DNA from: Myxococcota bacterium | Lineage (GTDB): Bacteria > Myxococcota_A > UBA9160 > JAFDET01 | Assembly: GCA_028278065.1 (NCBI GenBank) | Contig: JANQFA010000108.1 | Coordinates: 1-53,021 of the forward strand | Direction: 5' to 3' | DNA length: 53,021 nucleotides | In this document: positions 7,247-15,593 of the stretch, in pieces | Position numbering within the stretch: position 1 is the stretch's first letter | Layout: the number at the start of each line of letters is the position of its first letter | Made by a program: the position numbers and the translations under genes | The notes under the pieces: model-generated | What the model was told of the DNA's origin: nothing | Database searches by the model: none | The model's input: only the letters and a program-made list of their open reading frames with translations

Positions 7247-9301
7247 CTAGCGGCCCCCGCTGCCGAAGGCGCGTTCCACGGCGGCGATGCGTTCCGCCAG
7301 CGGCGCCAGCGCCTCCGGCGCGCTCCGTTCGGCGCTGGGCTCGATCGTGCCGTGGCGCTGCCTGTCGATCTTCTCCTGCACGGCGAACTCGAAGCCCGGG
7401 TCGTTGGCCTCGTCGTGGCAGACCCCGCAGATCTGGAGAATCACGCACGAGTCGCACTTGTCGCCGAGGGAGAGGATCGTGCCCTCTCGCCGTGCGCCTT
7501 CCCCGACGTGGTCGCCGCCCGGGCCGTGGCAGCTCTCGCAGCCCACTCGGGCCAGGTCGGGATGGGCGGCGGGATCGGCACCCTCGGGCATGCCGCCGGG
7601 CTTCCCCAGGGCGGTGGTGTGACAGGCCTGGCACTCCGCGTCGCGCGCCTTGCCGTCGGCCGCCAGCGAGTGGATGGCCTTTCCGTGCGGGGACGCCTCC
7701 CAGGTGGCGAACTCCTGCTCGTGGCAGCTCTGGCACGCGTCGCTCCCCACGATGGCTGCGTCGCGGAAGAGCGGCTTGCGCGTGGAGCCGAGTGCGGCGA
7801 CGCGCGCGCGCTTCTCGGCCGGCGGGAGCTCGAGGAGGTGCGCCATCGCCGCGTGGGACACCTTGGGAAGGAAGTCCTCGTAGTCGAAGCCGAGCGAGTG
7901 CTTCGGGTTGTGGCAGGTGGTGCAGACCGCCGCGTAGTCGTTGCCCGCCACGCGGCCGGGGGAGAGATGGGGTCCGCCACGGCCATGGCAGGTCTCGCAG
8001 CCGACGTCCTCGAACCAGGGGGTGGGGGAGGTCATGCTGTAGCCGCCCTGCTGCCCGAAGCCCACCACGTGGCAGCTCACGCACTCCGCATCGCGCTCGT
8101 CGCCGTGCTTCACCAGGGTGTCGAAGGCGCCGGCATGCGCGGTGAAGCGCCAGGTGGCGGCCTCGGACTCGTGGCAGACGCCGCACACCTCGTTGCCGCT
8201 GTAGCCCGCCTGGCGGAGCAGCATCGGAACCGTCTCACCCGCCACCTTGGCCAGTCGCATGCGCATCAGCGGCGGATCTTCGTCGTCGCGCCAGCCCTGG
8301 GTGCGCGCGCGGACGCGACGCTCCTTGTCCAGCACCAGGATGTCGGGGACGCCGCCGATGACGCCGAACTGCTTGCGCAGGGCACCGTCCGGATCGCTCA
8401 CCACCGGGAAGAAGTCGTACCCCCTGCTCTCCAGCTCGCGGCGCACCACCGACGGGGTTCCCGAGATCGAAACGCCCACCAGCTGGGGACGCGTCGCCTC
8501 CGGCATCTTCGGGAGCTGCCCGCGCAGGAACTCCATGGCGTGGTGGCAGTGCGGGCACGTGTAGAGGAAGAAGATCAGCACCACCGGCCGGCCGTCGAAG
8601 CTGGAGAGCCGCAGCGTCTCGCCCTGGAGCGTGGAGGCCTCGAAGTCCGGCGTCTTCGGGAAGTCGCCCAGCGCCGGCTCGAGGAGGGGCGCCGCGCCGG
8701 AGGGCAGGCGCAGCTGCTCGCGCACCCGGTCTTCCAGGGCGGCGGCCGGATCTTCGACACCCTCGGCGACGGCAGCCATCGCGCCCACGATGTACCCCTC
8801 CGCGTCGACGAAGAGCAGGGCAGCCGGCACGCTCAGGCCGAAGCGGCGGTAGATGGACTTCCCGGCGTCGTTCAGGATCGTGAAGTCGAGCTTCTCCTCG
8901 TCGACGAAGCTGCGGGCCCGTGGCGTGGCCGCGCCGCTCGCCACCCCGAGGATCCGGAAGTTGTGGGCCCCCTGGAGCGGCGCGATCGCGCCCAGGGCGC
9001 GCGCCGCGGGGCGGGCCTGGGCCTCGTCGGGCGAGAAGAAGAACACCACCAGGCGCTGACCGAGGAAGTCGCCGGCCTGGACCCTCTCGCCGTCGAAGGT
9101 CGAGCCGCCGAAGGCCGGGAGCGGCCGCTCGCTGCGCGCGTGGGCGTGGCCCTCGTGGCCGGTGGCGACCGGCGCGGACTCGGGCGCGGCCGCCGCCGGT
9201 GCCGAGGATCCCGCCCCGTCACCCTCGTCGGAGGGCCCGCAGGCGCTGGCGAGGAGGAGGAGGGCGGCCAGCAGGACGGACGGGATTTCGGGCTTCGGCA
9301 C
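7247..9301 (-). CDS. Lipoprotein with two thioredoxin-fold domains and an eight-haem cytochrome c domain
   Basis: The 684-residue protein starts at a GTG. Its signal ends in a lipobox (LLASAC, Cys21), so it should be lipid-anchored and exported. Residues about 60-195 form a peroxiredoxin/thioredoxin-like domain with no cysteine. Residues about 205-365 form a second such domain with a CPHC redox motif at 249-252, followed by His253. Eight CxxCH motifs start at residues 373, 407, 435, 460, 523, 557, 588 and 625. The haem region is partly an internal duplication: VCGVCHESEAATW / DAECVSCH / VGCETCHG is echoed by ACQSCHEQEFATW / DAECQACH / VGCESCHG. This resembles cytochrome c-554-type multihaem proteins. 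Electron transfer linked to thiol redox or an oxidised substrate is inferred. The substrate is unknown. Confidence 0.88.
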   Translation of the reverse strand: MPKPEIPSVLLAALLLLASACGPSDEGDGAGSSAPAAAAPESAPVATGHEGHAHARSERPLPAFGGSTFDGERVQAGDFLGQRLVVFFFSPDEAQARPAARALGAIAPLQGAHNFRILGVASGAATPRARSFVDEEKLDFTILNDAGKSIYRRFGLSVPAALLFVDAEGYIVGAMAAVAEGVEDPAAALEDRVREQLRLPSGAAPLLEPALGDFPKTPDFEASTLQGETLRLSSFDGRPVVLIFFLYTCPHCHHAMEFLRGQLPKMPEATRPQLVGVSISGTPSVVRRELESRGYDFFPVVSDPDGALRKQFGVIGGVPDILVLDKERRVRARTQGWRDDEDPPLMRMRLAKVAGETVPMLLRQAGYSGNEVCGVCHESEAATWRFTAHAGAFDTLVKHGDERDAECVSCHVVGFGQQGGYSMTSPTPWFEDVGCETCHGRGGPHLSPGRVAGNDYAAVCTTCHNPKHSLGFDYEDFLPKVSHAAMAHLLELPPAEKRARVAALGSTRKPLFRDAAIVGSDACQSCHEQEFATWEASPHGKAIHSLAADGKARDAECQACHTTALGKPGGMPEGADPAAHPDLARVGCESCHGPGGDHVGEGARREGTILSLGDKCDSCVILQICGVCHDEANDPGFEFAVQEKIDRQRHGTIEPSAERSAPEALAPLAERIAAVERAFGSGGR

Positions 9302-9361
9302 GGGCCGCAGGATAGGGGAGAAGCGCGCGGATGGCCCAGGCCGCGCCGCGCGGCGGCGCCT

Positions 9362-9901
9362 TCAGATCGCCTTCTGCCTGCGCCGCGAAGCCTCGATCTG
9401 CTCCTTGAGATCCTGGATCGTCGCCTTGAAGTGGCTGTTGCCCGGCTCGAACGTGGCCGCGGTCTGGAGATTGCGGAGTGCGGCGGCCAGGTCGCCCCGC
9501 GCCAGGTCCTGCCGCGCCAGGGCCGAGTAGCGGCGGCCATTGGGCGTGGCCCCTTCGAGCTCGGCGGTCGCCGTCTGCTCCGCGCGGGCCTCCGCCTCGG
9601 CGATCTGCATGCGCCGTTGGCCCGTGCCGCGCCCCTCGTCGTAGGCGCGACGGCGCTTCGCATCACGCAGAACCGTGTAGGCCTCGGTGATGCGGCGGGC
9701 GATCTTCGTGATGGCCTCCCGGTGCTCGCGGTCGAGGTGGCGGTTGGCGTCGGGGTGGAAGGCTCGTGAGCTGGCGTGGAACGCCTGACGCACCTGTGCG
9801 GCCGAGGCGCCCGGGTCGATGTGCAGCACCTGGTAGTAGTCGAGCTCGTCGAGGATGTTCGCGAGCGCCAGGATCTCGGTGGGGGCGAGGACGTCCGACA
9901 T
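9362..9901 (-). CDS. J-domain co-chaperone with C-terminal helical (TPR-like) region
   Basis: The 179-residue protein has an N-terminal J domain (DYYQVLHIDPGASAAQVRQAF) with the HPD triad at residues 49-51, required to stimulate Hsp70 ATPase. It lacks the Gly/Phe region, zinc finger and client-binding domains of DnaJ. The second half (ALARQDLARGDLAAALRNL, then QTAATFEPGNSHFKATI) looks like one or two TPR units. It starts 9 bp after the Hsp70-like gene, so the two are probably an operon and functional partners. It is a dedicated, not general, DnaJ type. Confidence 0.88.
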   Translation of the reverse strand: MSDVLAPTEILALANILDELDYYQVLHIDPGASAAQVRQAFHASSRAFHPDANRHLDREHREAITKIARRITEAYTVLRDAKRRRAYDEGRGTGQRRMQIAEAEARAEQTATAELEGATPNGRRYSALARQDLARGDLAAALRNLQTAATFEPGNSHFKATIQDLKEQIEASRRRQKAI

Positions 9902-9910
9902 GCCGACCTG

Positions 9911-12229
9911 CTACTCCTCGTCGTCCCGGTACGACGAGAGGTCCCCGCCAGCATCTCCCAGGTAGGCGTCCCGGGCCTTCACGTTGGCCTCGTCGACCCC
10001 ACCATGTGCGTCGAGAGGAACGGGGTCGTCCGGGGAGCCCTCTGGCTCCTCCAGGTCGAGCGCGGCGCCACGCAGCTCGGCGGGCGGCGTCTCCACGCCC
10101 TCCATCAGCTCGAGCTCGTCGGATCCGGCGTCGTCTCCCTCGTCGAGGTTCTGGAGGATGTCGAGATCGTCGATCTCCACCATCTCGTCCAGGCTCTCGA
10201 GCCTGGGGGCCGCGGGTCCCGCTGCCGGCCTGGGCGTGGTCGGCGGCCGGGGTCGGGCCGCGGGGGCATCGGCTGCCACGTTCGAAGAGGGCTGCGGTGC
10301 GACGCTCGGAGTGGCCTCGCGGGACGGCGGAGGCACGGGCTGCGGTGCAGCCGGCGGCTCGACGTGCACCTCCGGTGCAGGGGGCGGCGCGATGTTCACC
10401 TCCGGTGCAGCCGGGGGCTCGACGGGTACGTCCGGTGCAGCCGAGGGCTCGACGCGTACGTCCGCTGCAGCCGAGGGCTCGACGCGTACGTCCGCTCCAG
10501 CCGAGAGCTCGACGCGTACGTCCGCTGCAACGGGCGGCTCGGGGTCCACTCCGGGCACCGACGGCGTCTCGATCTCCATCTCGGGCGCCGGCTGGATCTC
10601 CATCTCCGGCGGCGTGTCGAGCGCGGTCTCCGCCTCGCCGGCGATCAGGTCGTCGGCGCTCGCGGTCTGCACGCGGTCCGTGTCACCCTTCTCGAGGATG
10701 TCCTCGATCTCCTCTTCGGAGAGCCCCGAGGACAGGGTGATCTCGGTCGATGCCTGCTGGCCGGTGGCCCGGTCGCACGCCGTGACCCGCACCAGTCCGT
10801 CGCTGTCGATCGCGAAGGTGACGTCGATCTCCACCTCCCCGCGCCGCGCCTTGCGGAAGCCCGCGAACTCGAACTGGCCGAGCATCTCGTTCTCTTCCGA
10901 CTGGCGGGCTTCGCCCTGATAGACGCGGATCTTCACGCGTTCCTGGAAGTCCTGGAACGTCGTGAACGTGCGCGTCTGCTCGATCGGGACGGGCGTGTTG
11001 CGCTCGATCACCGTCTCCGCGAGGCCGCCGGCCACGCCGATGCGCAGCGAGAGCGGCGTCACGTCGAGGAGGTAGGCCTGCTGCTCCGGGGCGGTCAGGG
11101 AGGCGGCGTGGATCGCCGCGCCCTTGGCGACCACCTCGTCGGGATCGATGTTCGTCTTGGGCGGCTGCTGGAAGTAGTCGCCCACCGCCTTGCGGATCAG
11201 GGGGAGGCGCGTCGGCCCGCCCACCAGGATCACGCCGTCCAGGTCGCGGACGGTGAGGTTGGCCTGCTGCAGGGCCTCGTCGCAGACCTTGAAGGTGCGC
11301 ATCACCAGGTCCATGACGAGGCCGGCGAACTCGTCCTGGGCGATGCGCCGCTCGACCGAGAGGCTCGTGCCGTCATGCTCCACGATCCCCGGGATGCGGA
11401 TCTCCACCTCGTCGTCCACCGAGAGGTTCTTCTTGGCCGACTCGGCGGCCACCTTCAGCTTCTCGAAGGCGAAGGGGTCCTTGCGCAGGTTCACGCCGTG
11501 GGCCGCCGAGAACTCGTCGGCCAGCAGGTCGATCAGGCGATCGTCGAAGTCGTCGCCGCCGAGAAAGGTGTCGCCGCAGGTCGAGAGCACCTCGAAGACG
11601 TCGGTGCCGATCTCGAGGACCGAGATGTCGAACGTGCCGCCACCCAGGTCGTAGATCGCGACCTTCTGGGTGAGTCCCTGGCCGAAGCCGTAGGCCAGCG
11701 CAGCCGCGGTGGGCTCGTTGAGGATGCGCAGCACCTCGAGGCCCGCGACCCGCGCCGCGTCCTTGGTCGCCTGACGCTGGTTGTCGTTGAAGTACGCGGG
11801 AACGGTGACCACGGCCTTCGTCACCGGCTGACCGAGATGGGCCTCGGCGACGGCCTTCATCTCCTTCAGCACCAGCGCGGAGATCTCGGGCAGGGAGTAC
11901 TGGTCGTCGCGGATCTGGATGCGGACGCTGTGGTTGGGGCCCTCCACGATCCGGTAGGAGCAGATGGCCCGGGCCTTCTTGACCTCCTCCGAGAAGAAGT
12001 ACCGCCCGATGAGCCGCTTGGACGAGTACACGGTGTGCACCGGGTCGTGGATGATGTTGGCCTTGGCGGCGTTCCCGACGGTGATCGTGCCGTCCTCGCG
12101 GAACGCGACCACGCTGGCGGACGTGGCCTCTCCATAGGCGTTGGGGATCACCTCGACGGAGCGGTCCTGCGCGATGGCCACGCACGAGTTGCTCGTCCCA
12201 AGATCGATCCCGATGGCGACGTCGGCCAT
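9911..12229 (-). CDS. Hsp70 (DnaK-like) chaperone lacking the helical lid, with a repeat-rich acidic tail
   Basis: The 772-residue protein has a full actin-like ATPase domain ([48 protein letters not shown]). The substrate-binding beta domain runs to about residue 500 ([24 protein letters not shown]-type strands). After [14 protein letters not shown] the normal alpha-helical lid is missing. It is replaced by about 250 residues rich in Pro, Ala, Glu and Val, with decapeptide repeats, and an acidic C-terminal segment ([19 protein letters not shown]). The ATG at 12229 follows GGAGG. It is not the canonical dnaK, and there is no grpE nearby. The J protein downstream is the likely partner. Confidence 0.9.
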   Translation of the reverse strand: MADVAIGIDLGTSNSCVAIAQDRSVEVIPNAYGEATSASVVAFREDGTITVGNAAKANIIHDPVHTVYSSKRLIGRYFFSEEVKKARAICSYRIVEGPNHSVRIQIRDDQYSLPEISALVLKEMKAVAEAHLGQPVTKAVVTVPAYFNDNQRQATKDAARVAGLEVLRILNEPTAAALAYGFGQGLTQKVAIYDLGGGTFDISVLEIGTDVFEVLSTCGDTFLGGDDFDDRLIDLLADEFSAAHGVNLRKDPFAFEKLKVAAESAKKNLSVDDEVEIRIPGIVEHDGTSLSVERRIAQDEFAGLVMDLVMRTFKVCDEALQQANLTVRDLDGVILVGGPTRLPLIRKAVGDYFQQPPKTNIDPDEVVAKGAAIHAASLTAPEQQAYLLDVTPLSLRIGVAGGLAETVIERNTPVPIEQTRTFTTFQDFQERVKIRVYQGEARQSEENEMLGQFEFAGFRKARRGEVEIDVTFAIDSDGLVRVTACDRATGQQASTEITLSSGLSEEEIEDILEKGDTDRVQTASADDLIAGEAETALDTPPEMEIQPAPEMEIETPSVPGVDPEPPVAADVRVELSAGADVRVEPSAAADVRVEPSAAPDVPVEPPAAPEVNIAPPPAPEVHVEPPAAPQPVPPPSREATPSVAPQPSSNVAADAPAARPRPPTTPRPAAGPAAPRLESLDEMVEIDDLDILQNLDEGDDAGSDELELMEGVETPPAELRGAALDLEEPEGSPDDPVPLDAHGGVDEANVKARDAYLGDAGGDLSSYRDDEE
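10351..10530 (-). repeat. Six 30-bp tandem repeats inside the Hsp70 tail
   Basis: Six 30-bp units run head to tail at 10351, 10381, 10411, 10441, 10471 and 10501. Units 4-6 are nearly identical. They encode decapeptides of the type [10 protein letters not shown], so unit number can change without breaking the frame. A degenerate seventh unit follows. Confidence 0.85.
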
Positions 12230-12324
12230 GGGGCCCTCCTCCCGCGCCGGCGCGCACGGCGCCCGCAGGCGTCGTATCGGCAAGTCGGGGCGTATCCTGA
12301 GGCCTTCCCTGCGGGGATTGCGTC

Positions 12325-12354
12325 TTGCCCGCCGCCCCGGCACAGTGCTATCTA
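12325..12354 (+). promoter_or_regulatory. Candidate sigma-70 promoter for yebC
   Basis: TTGCCC (12325-12330) and TATCTA (12349-12354) are separated by 18 bp, 24 bp before the yebC start. The match is moderate. The divergent Hsp70 promoter should lie in the same 149-bp gap but I cannot place it. Confidence 0.4.
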
Positions 12355-12378
12355 CCCACTGCAAAAGGGGAATTTGGA

Positions 12379-13128
12379 ATGTCCGGCCACTCCAAGTGGT
12401 CCACGATCAAGCGCAAGAAGGGCGCCGCCGACGCCAAGCGTGGAAAGCTCTTCACCAAGCTGATCCGGGAGATCGCCACCGCCGCGCGCCTGGGCGGCGG
12501 CGACCCCGGCGCCAATCCCCGCCTGCGCCTGGTGATCGACAAGGCCCGTGCGGCCAACATGCCCAAGGACAACATCGAGCGGGCGATCCAGAAGGGTGTC
12601 GGTGGGGACGACTCCGGCAGCTACGAGGAGGTGGTCTACGAGGGCTACGGACCCGGCGGCGTGGCGATCCTGCTCGAGACCCTGACCGACAACCGGAACC
12701 GCACGGTGGGCGAGGTGCGCCACGTGCTGACCAAGTTCGGCGGCAACCTGGGCGCCAGTGGCTGCGTCTCCTACCTCTTCGAGAAGCGCGGGCTCATCGT
12801 GGTGGACCGCGAGGACGACGTCGACGGGGACCAGGTGATGGAGGCCGCCCTCGATGCGGGGGCGGAGGACGTGGTCGAGAGCGACGACGCCCTCGAGGTG
12901 GTGACCCAGCCGGCCGGCTTCGAGACCGTGCGCGACGCCCTGGCCAGCGGCGGGATCCGCCTGGCCAGCGCGGAGATCACCATGCAGCCGTCGACCACCG
13001 TGCAGCTCGAGGGCGACCAGGCCTCCAGCATGCTCAAGCTGGCGGACGCCCTCGAGGATCTGGACGACGTGCAGAATGTGCACGCCAACTTCGACATCTC
13101 CGAGGAGGAGATGGCCAAGCTGGCCTAG
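12379..13128 (+). CDS. yebC: YebC/PmpR family protein (translation or transcription factor)
   Basis: The 249-residue product begins with the family signature [18 protein letters not shown]. It also contains [25 protein letters not shown] and '[19 protein letters not shown]'. Members were described as DNA-binding regulators (PmpR). More recent work shows YebC homologues assisting ribosomes at proline stretches, which is knowledge from other species. The ATG at 12379 matches the family start. It precedes ruvC by 81 bp, the usual yebC-ruvCAB order, so co-transcription is likely. Confidence 0.94.
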   Translation: MSGHSKWSTIKRKKGAADAKRGKLFTKLIREIATAARLGGGDPGANPRLRLVIDKARAANMPKDNIERAIQKGVGGDDSGSYEEVVYEGYGPGGVAILLETLTDNRNRTVGEVRHVLTKFGGNLGASGCVSYLFEKRGLIVVDREDDVDGDQVMEAALDAGAEDVVESDDALEVVTQPAGFETVRDALASGGIRLASAEITMQPSTTVQLEGDQASSMLKLADALEDLDDVQNVHANFDISEEEMAKLA

Positions 13129-13209
13129 ACTGACCGGGAAGCGGCCTCCTCCCCCCAGCCGCGAACAGGACTGGATCCTCCCCACCCCCTTGGAACGAGG
13201 TGGAGGACG

Positions 13210-13755
13210 ATGAGGATTCTCGGAATCGACCCGGGCTCGAACGCGACGGGCTTCGGGGTGGTGGAGCGGCTGGACGGGAAGCTCGTCCACGTAGCCCACG
13301 GCACCCTGCGCCCTCCCCGCGGCGGCGCCCTGTGCGATCGGCTCGCCTACCTGGCGACGGGCGTGGCCGAGGTGCTGGCCCTGCACCGCCCGGATGCGGC
13401 AGCCGTGGAGCAGGTCTTCGTGTCCGCCAGCTCGCGCTCTGCCCTGGTCCTCGGCCAGGCGCGTGGCGCGGTCCTCGCCGCCCTCGGTGGGGCGGGCCTC
13501 AGCGTCGAGGAGTACGGCACGCAGACGGTCAAGAAGATGCTGACCGGGGCTGGCGGTGCGGACAAGCGCCAGATGCAGCGCATGGTGCGCCAGGCGCTGG
13601 CTCTCGATACCACGCCCGGGGTCGATGCGGCGGACGCGCTGGCCCTCGCGATCTGTCATGCTCAGGCCGGGCGCCTGGCCGCGCTGGGTGCGACCGCGCG
13701 CGGCCGGGAGCGGGGCCGTCGGCGCCCGGGCTGGACGGTGAGGCGAGCCCGGTGA
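13210..13755 (+). CDS. ruvC: Holliday junction endodeoxyribonuclease RuvC
   Basis: The 181-residue resolvase has the four acidic catalytic residues in place: D7 (ILGIDPG), E67 (AAVEQVF), D139 and D142 (GVDAADALALA). It cuts Holliday junctions held by RuvAB. GGAGG at 13201-13205 precedes the ATG. The last codons and stop lie in a 40-bp-period duplication shared with the ruvA start. Confidence 0.95.
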   Translation: MRILGIDPGSNATGFGVVERLDGKLVHVAHGTLRPPRGGALCDRLAYLATGVAEVLALHRPDAAAVEQVFVSASSRSALVLGQARGAVLAALGGAGLSVEEYGTQTVKKMLTGAGGADKRQMQRMVRQALALDTTPGVDAADALALAICHAQAGRLAALGATARGRERGRRRPGWTVRRAR

Positions 13756-13804
13756 TCGCGTACCCGCGGTCTGGAGGGTGAGGCGAGCGCGATGATCGCG
13801 TACC
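13731..13804 (+). repeat. Tandem duplication (period 40 bp) at the ruvC-ruvA junction
   Basis: Bases 13731-13764 and 13771-13804 match at 31 of 34 positions. Both copies contain 'ggtgaggcgagc' and '(g/a)tgatcgcgtacc'. Copy 1 holds the ruvC TGA overlapped by a GTG that begins a nine-codon dead-end frame (stop at 13779). Copy 2 holds the real ruvA ATG. Confidence 0.9.
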
Positions 13805-14403
13805 TGGAAGGCGTGCTGCGGGAGAAGGAGCCCACCCGGGTGGTGCTCGACGTCTCCGGTGTCGGCTACGAGGTGTCGATTCCGCTCTCCACCTTCTACG
13901 ACCTCCCCGATGAGGGCAAGACCGTGGCTCTGCGCGTGCACACCCACGTGCGCGAGGACGCCCTGCAGCTATTCGGCTTCCACACCGCGCGCGAGCGGGG
14001 GGTGTTCGAGCTGCTGCTCCGCACCAGCGGAGTGGGTCCCAAGCTGGCCCAGGCCATCCTCTCGGGCATCGCGCCCTCCGACCTCCTCGACGCCATCGAG
14101 GGCGGAGACGTGGCGCTGCTCTGCGCGGTGCCCGGAGTGGGCCGGAAGACGGCCGAGCGGCTGGTCGTCGACCTGCGCGATCGCGTGAAGGACCTGCGTG
14201 CGCCCGGCGAGGGCGGGGTGCCCGAGCGCCCGGCGACGGGAGTCCGCGGCGACGGGCGCAACGACGACGCCGTCTCCGCGCTGGTCAACCTGGGTTACTC
14301 GGCGAATGCCGCCGAGCGCGCGGTGGCGCGGGCTGGCGGGGAGCTCGACGACGAGTCCACCCTCGAGGACCTGATCCGCACGGCCCTGCGGAGGGTGCGA
14401 TGA
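13792..14403 (+). CDS. ruvA: Holliday junction branch migration protein RuvA
   Basis: The 203-residue product begins MIAYLEGVL. It has the OB-fold domain I, the helix-hairpin-helix pair of domain II ([26 protein letters not shown]) and the C-terminal RuvB-binding domain ([11 protein letters not shown]). It binds the four-way junction as a tetramer. The start lies 36 bp after the ruvC stop because of a tandem duplication. The TGA overlaps the ruvB ATG in ATGA. Confidence 0.95.
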   Translation: MIAYLEGVLREKEPTRVVLDVSGVGYEVSIPLSTFYDLPDEGKTVALRVHTHVREDALQLFGFHTARERGVFELLLRTSGVGPKLAQAILSGIAPSDLLDAIEGGDVALLCAVPGVGRKTAERLVVDLRDRVKDLRAPGEGGVPERPATGVRGDGRNDDAVSALVNLGYSANAAERAVARAGGELDDESTLEDLIRTALRRVR

Positions 14404-15434
14404 CGTCGACCCGTGAGGAGCTGACCGGCGAGCGCCTGCCCGGCGAGGGGCGGGTCGAGGCGCGCTTGCGGCCTCGGCTCCTGGACGAATTCGTCGGTCA
14501 GCGGCGCCTGGTCGAGAACCTCGAGGTCTTCCTGCAGGCCGCCCGCGAGCGGAACGAGCCGCTCGACCACGTGCTCTTCCACGGCCCGCCCGGCCTCGGC
14601 AAGACGGCGCTGGCCCACGTGGTGGCCCGCGAGATGGGCGCCGAGCTGCGCGTCACCAGCGGTCCGGTGGTCGAGCACCCGGGCGATCTGGCGGCGTTGC
14701 TCTCGAACCTCGAGCCCGGAGACGTGCTCTTCATCGACGAGATCCATCGGCTTCCCACCAAGGTGGAGGAGATCCTCTATCCGGCCATGGAGGACTTCCA
14801 GATCGACATCCTGGTGGGCACGGGGCCCGCCTCGCGCAACCTGCGCCTGGACGTCCCGCGCTTCACCCTGGTGGGGGCCACGACGAGGGCGGGGCTCCTC
14901 TCGGCTCCACTGCGCGACCGCTTCGGCTGGGCGGCGAGGCTCGACTACTACCCGGCGGACGATCTGGTGCGCATCGTGGCGCGCTCGGCCGGGCTCCTGG
15001 GAATCGACGTCGGAGAGGACGCGGCCGACGAGATCGCGCGCCGCTCGCGGGGGACGCCGCGCATCGCCAATCGGCTGGTGCGTCGGGTGCGGGACTTCGC
15101 CGAGGTGAAGGGAGGCCGCGGCGCGCGGGTGGATCGCGAGCTGGCCCGCTACGCGCTCGAGCGCCTGGAGGTGGACGAGGCGGGCTTCGACAAGCTGGAC
15201 CGCGCCGTCCTGACGACCATCCTGGAGAAGTTCGACGGGGGGCCGGTCGGTCTCGAGACCCTCGCCGCCGCACTCGGCGAGGACAAGGGCACCATCGAGG
15301 ACCTGGTCGAGCCGTTCCTCATCCAGCAGGGCTTTCTCGACCGGACCCCGCGCGGTCGGGTGGCCACGCCCCAGGCGTTCCGCCACTTCGGGATCACGCC
15401 GGCGACGTCGGGGGGGCAGAGCCGGCTGTTCTAG
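14400..15434 (+). CDS. ruvB: Holliday junction branch migration ATPase RuvB
   Basis: The 344-residue AAA+ motor has [11 protein letters not shown], Walker [13 protein letters not shown], Walker [10 protein letters not shown], the sensor segment [21 protein letters not shown] and the C-terminal winged helix ending in [16 protein letters not shown]. It drives branch migration with RuvA. Translation is coupled to ruvA through ATGA. A hairpin (15420-15441) straddles the stop codon. Confidence 0.96.
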   Translation: MTSTREELTGERLPGEGRVEARLRPRLLDEFVGQRRLVENLEVFLQAARERNEPLDHVLFHGPPGLGKTALAHVVAREMGAELRVTSGPVVEHPGDLAALLSNLEPGDVLFIDEIHRLPTKVEEILYPAMEDFQIDILVGTGPASRNLRLDVPRFTLVGATTRAGLLSAPLRDRFGWAARLDYYPADDLVRIVARSAGLLGIDVGEDAADEIARRSRGTPRIANRLVRRVRDFAEVKGGRGARVDRELARYALERLEVDEAGFDKLDRAVLTTILEKFDGGPVGLETLAAALGEDKGTIEDLVEPFLIQQGFLDRTPRGRVATPQAFRHFGITPATSGGQSRLF

Positions 15435-15503
15435 GCCGGCTGGGCTCCCCGCGGGGCTCGGTTTCTGGGATAGAGGAGAACCGGCCCTTCGGGCCGCTTC
15501 TCC
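15420..15503 (+). terminator. Two hairpins after ruvB, possible terminator region
   Basis: A perfect 7-bp hairpin (AGCCGGC / GCCGGCT) spans 15420-15441. A larger one spans 15475-15503 (GGAGAA-C-CGGCC, loop CTTCG, GGCCG-C-TTCTCC). Neither is followed by a T tract, so they may be weak or Rho-assisted terminators, or the second could belong to the leader of the kinase gene. Confidence 0.4.
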
Positions 15504-15593
15504 ACCCCCCCTGAACGCTCCCGCTGTGGGGGACTAAACAACCGTCCTTCCGCAACCGATACGGGACGGGGGCGGAATCCGTCGGATTTCGGT

